NCBI GenBank assembly: GCA_964020085.1
Contig: OZ026605.1
Coordinates: 6,620,328-6,684,327 of the forward strand
Source: Micromussa lordhowensis
Taxonomy: Eukaryota > Cnidaria > Anthozoa > Scleractinia > Lobophylliidae
Reading direction: 5' to 3'
DNA length: 64,000 nt
A program made the translations under genes and the position numbers. Shown here piece by piece: positions 47,001 to 58,110 of this stretch (position 1 is its first letter; the number at the start of each line of letters is the position of its first letter). The notes below the pieces were generated by a model that was not told the DNA's origin, searched no databases, and saw nothing but the letters and a program-made list of their open reading frames with translations.

Positions 47001-50000
47001 ACAAACGTAACAAACTACGTTACCTTTGAAGTCGTGGGTGACGTGGTGGGTCTGTTGTTAGAATTTCACTTACAATGTATCAGAAATCCACGCCTCTTTG
47101 AATAGGCACCTCTGTTCAAAATTCGAAGAATTCGATCGTACACAGTGTTGTACTTAACTCAATCAAAATCACCATGTACTTAAATTTATCATGTACATAA
47201 AGGTACCTGTACTTAAATTCTTAGAATTTACATAGAATTCTTATCATCCTTTAGAACTTCGAAGATGCCAAGAAAATGTTGAAGGAAACATTGAGAAATA
47301 TGTGGTTTAAACCAAATCCTGGCAAGGGCTTTGCACATGTATTTGTTGGTAAGTAGTACCTTTACGTTTTCTGCTCGGATTATAGATGAGGAAGACGTTT
47401 GACTGATCCGCTTGATATTCCTACCAAATCTGAAACTTTCCTTTCGAGATCTGTGCATTTTTGTTCCAGTAACCTTGATTGTTTGAGACTCATTGACTAA
47501 GATCATTTTCAGTGGAAAGTAAGTAAGGTTGCAAAGAATATCGTTTGCTCTTTTAGGTGTTATGTTAATTAATATCTCCGGCATCGAGGACACTTCAAAA
47601 GACTCTTTTCCTGGGACAGATTTTCCCCATTTTTTCTCTCGTTGCTAAGGCCGTTTTGTAGGGGGCGGCCGCTTTCGTGCTAAAGTTTTTTTTCCGAGCA
47701 AATACCGAGGGAACAGCACTTTTCCGTGAAAACACGTCCTCTAAGACCCGTTGAGATCTTAAAAAAAGGAGCGAATACCTGTTTTGATGCCTCAGCAATA
47801 AGAAACATTATTATATGACTCTGTCTTGCAAGGACTGGGAACTACTAAATTCACAAATTTGATCTGCTGAAAAATCGATATTGAAAGTGATCTAGATTTT
47901 CCCATCTAAGCCGGCATCAAGATCGGTAATGTTTTGCAGTGAAAAGGCAGTTGCAAGCAAAAATGCAAACTCATTGACTATTTTCGTCTAACAATATTCA
48001 TTTATAGCAGTGCCAAAAACCCTGATGAGAAAAGAAAAATAAAGAGAATGAGCAAATCAGAATTAAATTCAGCTCGTTCACAAGCAAAATGTCAGTTAGT
48101 ACAAACCAGACCAACGTCAAACCAGTTACATCGTTTGTACAGACCTCACTGCATTCGGTCTGTACTCACGACTTCGGTCAAGATTCTCCCATATAGACCC
48201 TCCGCTCGGTTAATAACAGCTACATCTACCCACATATCTACGTACAGCGGCATGTATCCATCGCGTCTTCATTCCCCCTTACTCTCTGAAAACTGACAGA
48301 TTCCAGTTCGTTATCCATTTGGTCCAACACGCCCTGTTAGTGTGCACAATGGTACACAACGGCGAATGTGTGACTTGGGCGCCATCTTTCTTTCGATGTC
48401 TCATAAGCTTCGCCTTCGTGAGCTCGACCCAGGTCTTAACCGCGCGTCCGCCATTTATGATTTATTTATAATTTCTTTCACGAAGAGCGGTTACAAATAA
48501 GCCTTATAAAACAAGTTCGCAATTCTCCCTTTATGTTTTAATGTTTCTTTGTCCCTGGCATAGTTAGTAGAGGGGAATGTTTACGAAACCGGCCGACAAC
48601 TGTTCTTTGTTGTATCTTTTTGTTCTCTTACTTCAGTGTTGACAGTACACAAAATACAATAGCTGTTTACTTCTGACTGAAGAATAAACCAATAGCAACT
48701 TTTCGGTTACGTGATTCATGCATAGTGCATGAGCGCAAAACAAAAGATCGGGCACGGTCTTGGACCTTCCAACGTAAATTTTAACCTGTTTGTTTGCTCC
48801 TTTGATGATTGCCGGGCTTCATAACCATTCCCCCTCTGTTAACTTTGACCCAGGTGAAAAATCTGCCGAGTCGTACACAGGATTCCACAACTGGTACCAA
48901 TTCTACCTTCAGCAAGCGAAAATCACCAATTTCCAAGCGATTTTCTATTCTTGGAACAAAAAGGTTAGTATTAGTTCATAAACAAATTGCATTTGGTTAA
49001 AGTGTCAATTTTCCACTCTTGATATACCGTTTCGTCAAGATTTCGACTTACATGCGCGCAAAGTGAATGTAATTAAAATGACCCTCTGAATAGCAACGAA
49101 AAAAAGGAAAGAGGATCGAAGCACAGAAGTTCGAATGAGATTCATTCAAGTTTATTGTCAAATTCGCATTTACCTGAACAATCGGTTTCATCAATTAGCA
49201 TATTTTTACCAAAGGACCGTCTAAAAACTCAAGGGCTACTAAAATAAAGAGCTTGCCTGATAAAGGCGGCGACAACACGGAGGTTTTAATGACTTAATGT
49301 ACTCAGTAGGCCTGCGTAGAAAAAAAATCAATTCGTAGATTTCAGATGATTATTTTAGATTCTGTTGGTTAGACAGGAATGTTCGAGGTCAGAGGAACAG
49401 GGCAAGCCCACCTACAAGATCCACAGGAGTTTTACCCATTTGCTTCATTAGCAACAGTTAAAAGAAGTGCGAAGTAAAATATTTAGTGTTAATCTAGCAG
49501 AGGGAATCTCGTATAAAGGAGCTCACAAAAGCTTAAGATGTGTTTAAAGTTGTATTACGAGTGGAAATTCAAATAGAGATTTCCTAATAGTAATTTCTTC
49601 AAGACCTTTGCAAATACTTTTGGACGCTTTCTACGGAACTTAGAAGACCAAGAATATGTGTTAGGACCGAGGCTGTAAACGAATCAAGTGGTCACATGAT
49701 TCTTAATGGGATTTGAAATATTTCAATGACTAATATTGGCACTCTCCCTAATGCTTCGAGCAAGTTTGTCAGGCTTAGAAAATTTAATTCATCTTAATTC
49801 ACCGAAATAAAACTCAGAACAGATTTTCATTCAAGCTTTGTTTGTTCGTTGTTTAGACCTTAAATTTAGCTGACATCGTTGTCCTCGCGACTCGAAAGGT
49901 AGTTTTCCTGTCATCTTTGTCGTCTTCGCTAAACTTTTTTTTTTCAACCGATCTGTTAAAGTGCCACTATGATCAAATTCTCGATATCCATTTTTTTACA

Positions 50001-50995
50001 TTTTCGTACACAACAGGTCTTTCATATATATCTTGCCAAATTTCAATCTATTACGAACATTAGAACTCGCGGTTCTTGGACCTTTATTTCCGAGAATTTA
50101 CGGCCGCCATTAATTTCCCTTGTTCCAAGTCTTGGTGAGAATTGGAGAAAATGACGTCATTTTCTCAAAAATACCACACGGGTTGAAATTATAATAACAA
50201 TTAGCACAGCAATTCGCATAAGGAATAGCAAAAACTTTAGCTCATATATTCGTGCAATTTTCGACATTAGTTGTTATTATAATTTCAACCCGTGTGGTAT
50301 TTTTGAGAAAATGACGTCATTTTCTCCAATTCTCAACCAAGACTTGGAACAAGGGAAATTAATGGCGGCCGTAAATTCTCGGAATAGCTGTTATCGGAGT
50401 TGAGCCCGCTGTCAAATATTCCTTTGTTTAGAGCGGCACACAAACGAGGCTAAAGGGTCAATACAAGGCAGTATTGACCCTTTCGCCTCGTTTGCATGTC
50501 AAACCGATGATAACTGCGATAAGAGCTATTAAAGGTCCAAAAACCGCGAGTTCTAATGTTCGTAATAGATTGAAATTTGGCAAGATATCTAGGAAAGACC
50601 TATTGTTTTCGAAAATGTAAAGAACTGGATATTGAAAATTTCGTCATAGTGGCACTTTAAATGTCCGTCCCTTTCTGTCTCTTTGGGGGTTATGAAAAAA
50701 GACCTTACCTTTTTCTTACTTTTTTTTACTTTTTGTTTTGTAGCCGCCTAAATTTCTAAAACCGAAATTTGAGTGGGACAATTTACCAAAATCTCCAAAA
50801 GACAGCACCAACAACATGTTAGTTGGAACCAGCCCAGCATTTGATTTTGCCTTGTTTAGTGTGTGTTTCCTTGCACAAGAAGGAGGAAAAAAAGGAACGG
50901 ACTGCACTTGCAGTATCGGCGAGACCAAGTTATCGATTTCAGTGTTTCCACAAACATCTACAGCGATTATTGCGACAGCCTACCCTTGGCTTGTG
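40891..50995 (+). CDS. Secreted EndoU ribonuclease, paralog 2 (3' end uncertain)
   Basis: Coding exons 40891-40940, 44982-45160, 46463-46587, 47255-47348, 48854-48963 and 50744-50995, phases 2,1,0,1,0,0, all GT/AG; 270 residues so far. A signal peptide (MAKIFTFILLTYFVSQ) precedes a full EndoU domain. Catalytic histidines lie in GFAHVFVG (about H146) and GFHNWYQFYLQ (about H161), with a candidate lysine near K202-K205 before MLVGTSPAFDFALFSVCFLA; TAYP closes the domain. Exon sizes and phases match EndoU-1 up to the last EndoU exon, where this gene ends in phase 0 rather than 1, and no trefoil exon follows in the window. It probably arose by local tandem duplication. The terminal exon is not certain; see 53287-53677. 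Confidence 0.85.
42753..42832. repeat. Perfect 40-bp tandem duplication
   Basis: Two adjacent copies of the unit beginning ACGAGACATTTCGCCGTGCC, followed by an inverted TGCATAATCCCA. Confidence 0.9.
43190..43520. other. Repetitive segment with inverted blocks
   Basis: The open frame here has no domain. It contains inverted CTGATTGGGCAG / CTGCCCAATCGGC near 43461-43505 and repeated ACTATCA-GA motifs, so it looks like a MITE remnant inside EndoU-2 intron 1. Confidence 0.4.
43894..44091. mobile_element. Small MITE
   Basis: TTAGTATCACCCAAC at the left and GTTGGGTGATACTAA at the right are exact 15-bp inverted ends of a 198-bp segment. No ORF of note. Confidence 0.7.
44356..44475. mobile_element. 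Foldback with CACGAGCCGTAGGCGAGTG core
   Basis: GCATTTCGTGATTTATGG and its inverse bound a 120-bp near-perfect palindrome. Inner arms include AAAGTTCTCAAA. The loop is the same type as at 9577-9630. Confidence 0.8.
44982..45160 (+). CDS. EndoU-2 exon 2
   Basis: 179 nt, phase 2 to 1, acceptor TATATTTCAAG, donor TTCGAAG/GTAGCT. Encodes LELGRNVCNEMW... and VFGTFE, aligning with EndoU-1 exon 2. Confidence 0.84.
45322..45638 (+). mobile_element. tRNA-derived SINE, copy 2 (near full length)
   Basis: Starts GCGCGGTGGCCTCATGGTTA (A box) and GGATTCGAGCCC (B box), followed by a body ending in repeated CCTTACC / TTTACC. Inserted in EndoU-2 intron 2. Homologous to 37387-37673. Confidence 0.87.
46463..46587 (+). 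CDS. EndoU-2 exon 3
   Basis: 125 nt, phase 1 to 0, acceptor CATTTTAACAG. Encodes LQDAFLDEIMEGGPMEKALIYL, the EndoU helical segment. Confidence 0.86.
47255..47348 (+). CDS. EndoU-2 exon 4, first catalytic histidine
   Basis: 94 nt, phase 0 to 1, acceptor CATCCTTTAG, donor TTGTTG/GTAAGT. Encodes LRNMWFKPNPGKGFAHVFV. Confidence 0.86.
47830..48230. repeat. Dispersed repeat, copy B
   Basis: Reverse-complement relative of 5590-5910, with matching blocks in the opposite order, including GATTTTCCCATCTA, CAAAATGTCAGTTAGTAC and GGTCAAGATTCTC. Confidence 0.5.
48854..48963 (+). CDS. EndoU-2 exon 5, second catalytic histidine
   Basis: 110 nt, phase 1 to 0, acceptor TTTGACCCAG, donor AAAAAG/GTTAGT. Encodes TGFHNWYQFYLQQ and FQAIFYSW. 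Confidence 0.86.
49957..50659. mobile_element. 700-bp foldback with a nested MITE
   Basis: TAAAGTGCCACTATGA at the left pairs with TCATAGTGGCACTTTA at the right, and inner arms pair through GAATTTACGGCCGCCATTAA and AATGACGTCATTTTCTC. The right arm is interrupted by a separate TA-flanked element (50387-50526), while the left arm keeps the unoccupied sequence. It lies in EndoU-2 intron 5. Confidence 0.85.
50387..50526. mobile_element. 140-bp TA-flanked MITE, short form
   Basis: Same family as 3250-3702: GCTGTTATCGGAGTTGAGCC at the left and GATAACTGCGATAAGAGC at the right, with TA on both sides. The middle is reduced to the paired CAAACGAGGC-AAAGGGTCAATAC stem. Confidence 0.8.
50744..50995 (+). 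CDS. EndoU-2 exon 6, C-terminal EndoU core
   Basis: 252 nt, phase 0 to 0, acceptor TTTTGTAG, donor CTTGTG/GTAAGT. Encodes KPKFEWDN, MLVGTSPAFDFALFSVCFLA and TAYPWLV. If intron 6 were retained, an in-frame stop would follow after 17 more codons. Confidence 0.85.
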
Positions 50996-51839
50996 GTAAG
51001 TTTCTTCATTGAACACTGGGAAGGGGTAATTAATATGCATCTTTAGACTGTCAATCGCCCCAGAGGTGACGACAGACACTTCAACGCAAGCCGCGTACTA
51101 AGTAGAATGTAAATGCGTATTGTCTGTAGACGACCGTGAAAATTGAAACTAAACTTGATTTTTAACGAAAACAAAAACAAATAGAGAAACTGCGACGTCT
51201 TACAGGGCAGAAAAAAAAGGAACAGTTCTTCTGTTTGTTTTTGTTTTCGTTAAAAATTAAGTCAAAAAAAAAAAAAAGAAAAGAAAACTATTCTTGCTGG
51301 AAGACGCCGTAAAGGGGATGATGGAGGGATCTCTTACTGTAATTTTGCAATTGGCTCCGGACCGAAGAGTGTTTTAATGTGAACCCCAAATGGTATGGTT
51401 TTTCAACCGTTTTGGTCATAAATAGAGTATCGATGTTGCCCATTTTGATCATAAATAGGGCATGGTGTTTGCACTCTAGTCTTGAACTGGGTATGTCTTT
51501 TAGAACAAGCTACTTTTTTAGGTCATAAATAGGAATGGGGAAATCGCAGATTTTGTTCATAAATAGAGTAAGGGTTTTGGAATGCCCACCCAATTTTTTT
51601 TGTAGAAGTAATTGTCCTCCTCCGGAACCAATAGCTACCATCAAGAGAGGATGGAAGGCCTTATTCCCACGTTTCACCGTCAAGTTATTTTTCGACATGC
51701 ATGGTACCCATGGTATGGAAGTTGAAAATGCGTTTAACACCGATTCGTCTGTCCACATGAGAAACAACCGTACCACTAGGATTAGCATTCCATGTAAGAG
51801 GCTAACCGTGGATAGTGCAGTGTATGTAATAATAATTTA

Positions 51840-52620
51840 ATAATATATTTACTTATATAGCGCCCTTTAACATTTTTGGAATGATCAAAGACGCTTTACA
51901 ATTCAAGAAAACTAATATTTACAATAGATAATTACAGTAAAGGTGATATTTACAATGGATAATTTCAATAAAAATACTATAATAATAATAATAATAATAA
52001 TAATGAATGAATGAATGAATGAATAAATAAATAAGTAAATAAATAAAACACAAAATACCGATAAGATTGTAATGCGAATCTAAAACGCTAGCTTAAAAAG
52101 ATAGGTCTAAAGAGATTTCTTAAATAGCGCTAGCGAATCAATCGTGCGGATGTGCGCAGGCAAGCTGTTCCACAGCGCAGGCGCAGAGGCAAGCGCAGAG
52201 GCAGTTGTGCGCATGACCCCTTTTGGGCGTTCTAAACATTTTGTATCGTTATTGCGTAGTGAATACCTAGACGATGATCTGATACAGATCAGGTTGCTTA
52301 AATAACTAGGAGCCATGCCATGAATTGCCTTAAAGGTTATCATAAAGATCTTTATTAAATACCATAATTTACTGGCAGCCAATGAAGGTTGTAAAGTACT
52401 GGATTTATATGATCGAATTTCATTGTGTCCGTCATAAGTCTGGCGGTCATATTCTGTATGCGTTGTAACTGTAATTTCAGGTTGATCCCTCGTAACTCCG
52501 CCGAATTTTTGTTATACGAACTACGATTTATGTTTGAGTTAAGCCTAACGTTATATACTCGTCTTCTTCTCCACAGCAGTGAGATGAAGTATAAAAGATA
52601 TGGGATGACCTTCCTCTGAC
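51840..52620 (-). pseudogene. CR1/L2-like LINE 3' fragment
   Basis: Two minus-strand frames (52355-52651 then 52107-52382) give the C-terminal region typical of CR1/L2-type LINEs: LQRIQNMTARLMT, LHWLPV, then FKAIHGMAPSYLSNL, SSSRYSLR and ALWNSLPAHIRTI. A frame break lies near 52360. The 3' end runs into GAAT/ATAA simple repeats (51978-52050) and an AAAGCG(C/T)-like 3' UTR, as usual for this group. RT core absent. Confidence 0.82.
51978..52050. repeat. AAT/GAAT/AAAT microsatellite
   Basis: ATA/AAT units followed by GAAT and AAATA units at the 3' side of the LINE fragment; likely grown from its tail. Confidence 0.85.
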
Positions 52621-53286
52621 TTCTCTTCATAACGAAAGATATCAGTGCCACTTAGAGTAAATTGATGACGAATGAGTTGAAAGATAATATTGTTATGTAA
52701 TACACAAACATGGTGGCTGAAAATTAAAAACACAGCTGTGGATTACGTGGAGTGCTTAGTTGATAGTTGTGATGAAGAAGCCATTTGAGGGGAAATGAAA
52801 TATGGCCAAGGGAGTTGCCCGTTGCCGATCTGTTTACTCCGAATTCAACTACTCGTTCTGCTCATTTGCAAAAACACGAAGAAGCTGAATTAGTAACTCA
52901 GAATTATTAGTCGTTTCTTTAATTATAGACTCGTGACTGGCTGGTAGAGGTTACTGAATTCACTTCGTTTAGAGGGGATAAATGATGTCACTTTCAGTGG
53001 CGGTTTTCAAAAGCGGTCTCACCGAGTTCTTAACTTACGTTTGAATCTTTAGATAAATGGGACTTCAGAATAAGGATTACGTTTTATTATTATTATTATT
53101 TGCAACACATACAACTATTCTTAGTATATACACACTCGTTGATCTTGGTGTTTCAAGCGATCTGATTGGTTCTCTATCTCGGGCTAATTAAAAATTATTC
53201 ACCTCCTACGGAGTGAATGATGAGTGACCCAAGCAAAAACAAAGCGGCCGGCGTTAACTAGCTTTTCGCCAGTGTTTCTAAATCAG

Positions 53287-53677
53287 AAATTCTTAGAATG
53301 CATCAAGATGCTGTACCAGAACAACAAAGAAGGCTATAAAATTTGGCCTGTAAGTTTTTAAAGGATGTAAAAGATTTACCGACGTTTGTCTTTCGCCTTT
53401 CGAGCAATTTCAGGAAACGTCCTTGGCAATCACAGGTTTCATTAACCTGAGCACACCCGCGCTCCAGGTCGCTCTTCGCCTGGCACTGGCAGAAATGAAT
53501 ACCACAGGGCTCATCGGCAGAAGCATCAAGTATTATTCAATGAAGTACATCAACATCTTTGTGCAAAACAATATTCAGTTTTCACCAAGTCCGGATCCTG
53601 CGCACATGCGGTATAATTTCAGGTTGATCCCTTGTCAACTGCTCAATTTTCATTTCAAGCGAAAATTAAAACTTTGA
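53287..53677 (+). CDS. Unassigned exon pair, possible end of EndoU-2
   Basis: 53287-53349 (acceptor TTCTAAATCAG, donor TGGCCT/GTAAGT) and 53414-53677 (acceptor CAATTTCAG, TGA stop) are both phase 0 and separated by a 64-bp intron. Together they read KFLECIKMLYQNNKEGY..., then TSLAITGFINLSTPALQVALRLAL, and end in a basic tail. They would join EndoU-2 exon 6 in frame (379 residues), but I recognise no family and EndoU normally ends at TAYP. A 19-nt stretch (TAATTTCAGGTTGATCCCT, about 53611) also occurs in the LINE fragment near 52474, so part may be repeat-derived. Confidence 0.35.
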
Positions 53678-55285
53678 TTGAACAGTGAATTTGTTTTGCA
53701 ACCAGACTTTTGATTAAGATTGCTGATTTCAACGGTGTTACGAGACAATTTTGCCAGATTGTGACGAGGATATTTATCAAAGGTTAACTAGATTTGCTAT
53801 GTTTGTAAATTCTGTAAACAGTTTCGCGCATACTTTGTGCCGTAATTAATCGTCTGCACGTTTTCCACGCAAGAATTGAGAGGTCAATTAAATCGACTTT
53901 TAATGGTTTATATTGTTGACAACACATCCCGCACTCCCGTAGGCTCAGTATAGACAAAATTCCTTGTAGGCCGCCCCCCCTCCCCCCCTTCAAAAGTTTA
54001 ATTGTCACATAACCGATTCTGGGAGACACGTGGCCAGCCTGTGCTAGGGTCTCTCCTCTCTCGCTCCAGGGGGACGGAAAGATGAGACACCCTGGAAACG
54101 AGGTTGTGAGAGCACGTGTCCACAAAAATCAAACATTCCGTGGCAAACTTGAAATTTTCGAAATCGCTCAAACTTTGGCTATTAGTAGTCCATATTGATT
54201 TCTTCATCGCTATGTGGTTCATTTGGCAAATGGATTTTTATTCTGACAGAAAATGGCGATACCAGATTTCAGGCCCAGAGGTGAAAAAATTAGACTTCAA
54301 CATTAGCCATTTTGAGGAAAACCAGAACCAGCCTATATAACAAGGCTGAGGTGTTCAGCCTGCAAATCACAAATCCCAACGGACGACAAATGCTCCAATT
54401 TGATTGGCTTATTCACTTAGGTCTAATTTTAGCGCGTATCGAGTCGCTACAAGATTCTGGAGAGCGACAGGTGTAATTTTCTCTTTTATTCTAGAAGTAA
54501 GCAATAGCCTTTGAACTACATTAATGATTTCGGGCTGTTTACTCGAATTTATAAAATGCTGTGTCTAGTACTTTTGTATGCTGCGAGACAGATCAGAAAG
54601 AGAAGGGGATCTCTGTATCGCAGGATAGTGCTTTTGATGCCAGACAAAAAAAAAAAAGAATTGCTCCTTCGTGGATTAACGCTGTTAATGAGAAATACGG
54701 TTGGAAACTAAAACTCGTAAAACACCCCAGATAAAGCAGACTGCGGGGGTAATTATGTGCAAGACGATGCGGCCAGCAAATTATACTGACTTCTACATCG
54801 CCAAGAAGTTGAATGCAATTCAAGCCGGTTCCAATAAAAACAAAAATTGTGTTAATTTGTTGAAGACCGACTACATCTTAGCAGCAAGAGTAAAACAAAA
54901 ACCAATGCTCACCCTATGGAATCTTTTAGATAATATTTTTGGTTTCCCTGAGTCTTCCTTCTCCTTTCTAACGTCGATATTCAGGTAAAATCTCACTTTG
55001 CCATTTTTTTTTTCAAGTTGTCTTTGTTTTATTCGTAGTACTTTTAGTTTCAAATTTCTTTGCCCTGAATAAAGAGCAGTTTGAGGAATAATATCTATCT
55101 ATATATATATATATTTATTTTATATATTTTTTTGTTTGCTTGTTTTGTTTTCTTGTTTTGTTTGGACTGCATTGTGGTAATAACTCCCCTGCCGGTCCCA
55201 GGTACGTCCTCTCTGATTAAAACAATATACAAGCAGAGACAGGGCATATTAATCCTATTTCCAGGGAAATATTTTATTTATCTTA
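53678..55285. other. Intergenic, no supported gene
   Basis: A probable dispersed repeat lies at about 53940-54115 (TCTCGCTCCAGG...CCTGGAAACGAGG). An open stretch at 54700-54988 has no start, domain or clear splice logic. Confidence 0.4.
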
Positions 55286-55466
55286 GGCCCGTCCACACGC
55301 ATCCGGATATTTTTGAACCCGCAACTGTTTCTTCCCGGATACGGCTTCCGTCCGCACGCATCCGGCGAATTCGGCAGCGAATACGTCACGCGTAGACGGG
55401 GAAATGTTTGAATCCGGAAAGAAAAATTTGCGATTCAAAAATATCAGGATACGTGTGGACGGGGCC
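55286..55466. mobile_element. PIF/Harbinger-type MITE (181 bp)
   Basis: GGCCCGTCCACACGCATCCG at the left and the inverse of ATACGTGTGGACGGGGCC at the right form imperfect inverted ends of about 35 bp, flanked by TTA on both sides (55283-55285, 55467-55469). A 3-bp TTA/TAA target is characteristic of PIF/Harbinger. Confidence 0.78.
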
Positions 55467-56868
55467 TTATCAAGACAATATCAGTAAATTTTGATTTTTT
55501 TTAGGCAACACATTCGAGTCGACGTTTGTTATCATAGTTTTTCGATAATGTTATGTTTGGACATGATTCTAGGCAATGTCAAGGGAAATGTCCATTGCTG
55601 TGGGAAGCCATCTTAAGAACAAGATGACTAATGAATCGAATCAGAAACACAATTTTGCTAACACCTTATTTTCTTTCCCATAATAAACATGTTAAAAATC
55701 TCAAAGCGCGGAGACATGATACTTAATGGAAAGAGTTGGTACTGCTGGCTTCACTAACAGAAGATCTAGAAGATCTACTGATGTCTAACTTGTTAATGTT
55801 CCGGAGAATTATATTGCTCATGGCTCTCCCGATTTTTCTCAAAAATATTTAGTTCAGACTACAAAGCCATATAGCCAAATACTTTGCATTCCTGAGAACA
55901 ACGGACAATTCCCGATTTACATTACTCGATAGGATATATTTATTTCAGTTTTGAACGCGCAGAGTCCATGGAGCAAAACTCGTCTCTTGTAAGCAACAAA
56001 CAAGATGTCACAGATTTTAGCTAACATGATTTCTTACTCGCTGTAATAAACCCGAACATTTGACGTCGGCAGAATCATAAACATACAGTGTTAAATGAGT
56101 GTTTCGGCATTCCTTCAGGACTCTTAACGCCAGAATAATGATGAACTGATACCAGGAGGCACTGAGTTGAAAAAGAACTACACTAATACCAATGTCAAGG
56201 CTCTTTGTCTTGGCGTAAATTAAAACACCGTGCCACCTGTCACCGAAAACCAACTAAAGTTAAAAAAATGATACTTACTTACATCTGTAATTTTAATTAG
56301 AGAGGTCATCGTGCATGTATTCCTTAAAGCTAAAACAATAAATCCCAGTTACGTTGTTCTCATTGCCCAAGAAAATCAAAGCTCTGTGAGTCAAAGAAGT
56401 GTTTCAATTTCAAAGCCCAGGTGAAGGAGCACTGCAAAAAAACAGGTAACTGACAGTCTCCTTCCCTAGTTTACTAGATCGCTGAAAGCGTAAACAATGA
56501 ATAGAACAATGGACTCGCCGGAAACTCCATAGTTATATCAGGTGATGTTAAACCCCTCCAAAGAGATAAAATTCAGATGCTTTCTTAAAATTCGGGGAAC
56601 CATAAGGTCAACCTAAGGACACCGGAGATGAATTTGAAATCTGAAAATGTATCCACTGTCAGTTCTGTTCACATAAAGCCGGAGGAATTTAAAAACGCTG
56701 TTCATTTTGGAGAATCACATGATCATTGTGACGCCGTCGTTTTCAAAATGTTTTCCGTCCACATGAAAACGAAATTCGGAGTTTTCAAATATCTCCGTGG
56801 AAAGATTCTTCTCGTAAAGCTCCGTCTTCGTGACGGATTAGTAAGCCAGTAGTGTAGAAGATGAGGCA
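55467..56868. other. Intergenic between host locus and virus-like element
   Basis: No gene recognised. Short palindromic and MITE-like remnants near 56730-56800 (CCGTCCACATGAAAACGA). Confidence 0.4.
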
Positions 56869-57060
56869 CCTGGGACATTTCTGGATTTTTACGCATCTTA
56901 GCGTGGTGGTTATCGTAAGATCTGTGGTTATCGTATAGAACAAGGACATTTACGGATTTTACACATCTTAGCGTAGTTAGCGTAAGATGTGTAGTTAGCG
57001 TATAGGACCAGGACATTTCCGGATTTTACGCATCTTAGCGTAGTTAGCGTAGGATATATA
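56869..57060. repeat. Threefold ~70-bp tandem repeat at the edge of the virus-like element
   Basis: Each unit starts GGACATTT-CGGATTTTACGCATC, then TTAGCGTAGTTAGCGTAAGAT, and ends with a GTTAGCGTATAGRACCA-type tail; starts near 56873, 56944 and 57011. It lies 40 bp from the last gene of the viral block and marks the switch to very AT-rich DNA, so it may be the terminal repeat of the element. Confidence 0.65.
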
Positions 57061-57098
57061 CTTTTATTTTCATTTATATAAATATTTATTAACAATTT

Positions 57099-58105
57099 TC
57101 AAGATTTGATAAATTTCCAACCAGCACTCTCACCACCTAGATATTCACATATTTTTTTCCAAATTTTATCAAGTTCATAGAGTTTTAAACGATCTTTATA
57201 CAATTTTAGCTTTGGTAAAAATTCATTATATCCAAGTATTTGACAAAATTTATAAATGATATATGAATAGGAAAAGAAATTTCTTCTATTTTTACCTTTA
57301 AATAATTCAAATGGCTCCTGAATTTGTAAAAACCTCATTTTCATTTTTTCTTCCATTATAGAAGTCATTTGTAATGGAGGTATTTTTGTTATTCGATACA
57401 ATATTTGGGTGGTATGATTATAATAATTTAATTTACGATGTTTTTTAAGATATCTTTTAATATCTGCTTCAGTTAACTTTTCCAAAGAATTTTCCATCCT
57501 TTCACGAATGATTTCTTTGAAAATATTATTAATAACATCTTCTGAGACTTTAAAACTTTCTTTGCCTTGGATATTGGCTAAACAGTCACAAAAATGATTA
57601 TATCTTTTGTAATCATTTTCTGCGGGTTTTATAGATGCTTTTTCTGGATTTGTTGAGACATTAATGCTTATTCCACAACTTAGACAAGTACTTATCCCTT
57701 CATCGATGTTCAATACTCGAAATTTTTCACATGTATAACAATAGTTATCTTCATTTATATTATTTTCACTGTATTGTAGTTCATCAGGAAAGATATTATA
57801 TTTATACCTTTTATAATAAGAATTATCAACACCATGAACAAAATTTTTGTTTATATTTTTTGCTCTATTTTCTGTATGTAAAAAAAGTAAAATAGCATTC
57901 TTTAATAAATAACTAGTACGAAGATTTTTGATATCATTTATTTCATTTTCTAACCTTATTTGTTCAATTTGATCAATTCTAGAATAATCTTTTTTGTTGG
58001 ATAAATTTACAATTTTTTTTTTATATCTGGTATTTTTTTTTCTTTCCGAACAATTTCTGAAAGTTTTTTACGATGTAGATTGCCAATAGTTTCTTTATTC
58101 ATCAT
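57099..58105 (-). CDS. VLTF3-like late transcription factor (frame broken at A10)
   Basis: The minus-strand C-terminal part (57099 to about 58012) carries a zinc ribbon (CYTC..., then CLSCG) followed by the conserved VLTF3 region: YKRYNHFCDCLANIQG, YYNHTTQILYRIT, LQIQEPFELF, FFSYSYIIYKFCQILG and LDKIWKKICEYLGG. VLTF3 proteins activate late genes of nucleocytoplasmic large DNA viruses. The ATG pair at 58105 opens about 31 codons that run into TAA just after a run of ten A (plus-strand T at 58013-58022); the VLTF3 frame is in the -1 register from that run on and itself has no ATG (the first alternative start is TTG at 57713). So it is either a one-base break or a -1 frameshift or slippage site. 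It is the last gene of the block, next to the tandem repeat. Confidence 0.8.
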
Positions 58106-58110
58106 AATAA

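Noticed and set aside
47228..47593. 121-codon minus-strand frame
   Set aside because: Antisense shadow across EndoU-2 exon 4.
54700..54988. Possible exon or gene downstream of EndoU-2
   Set aside because: Open but with no start, domain or convincing splice borders.
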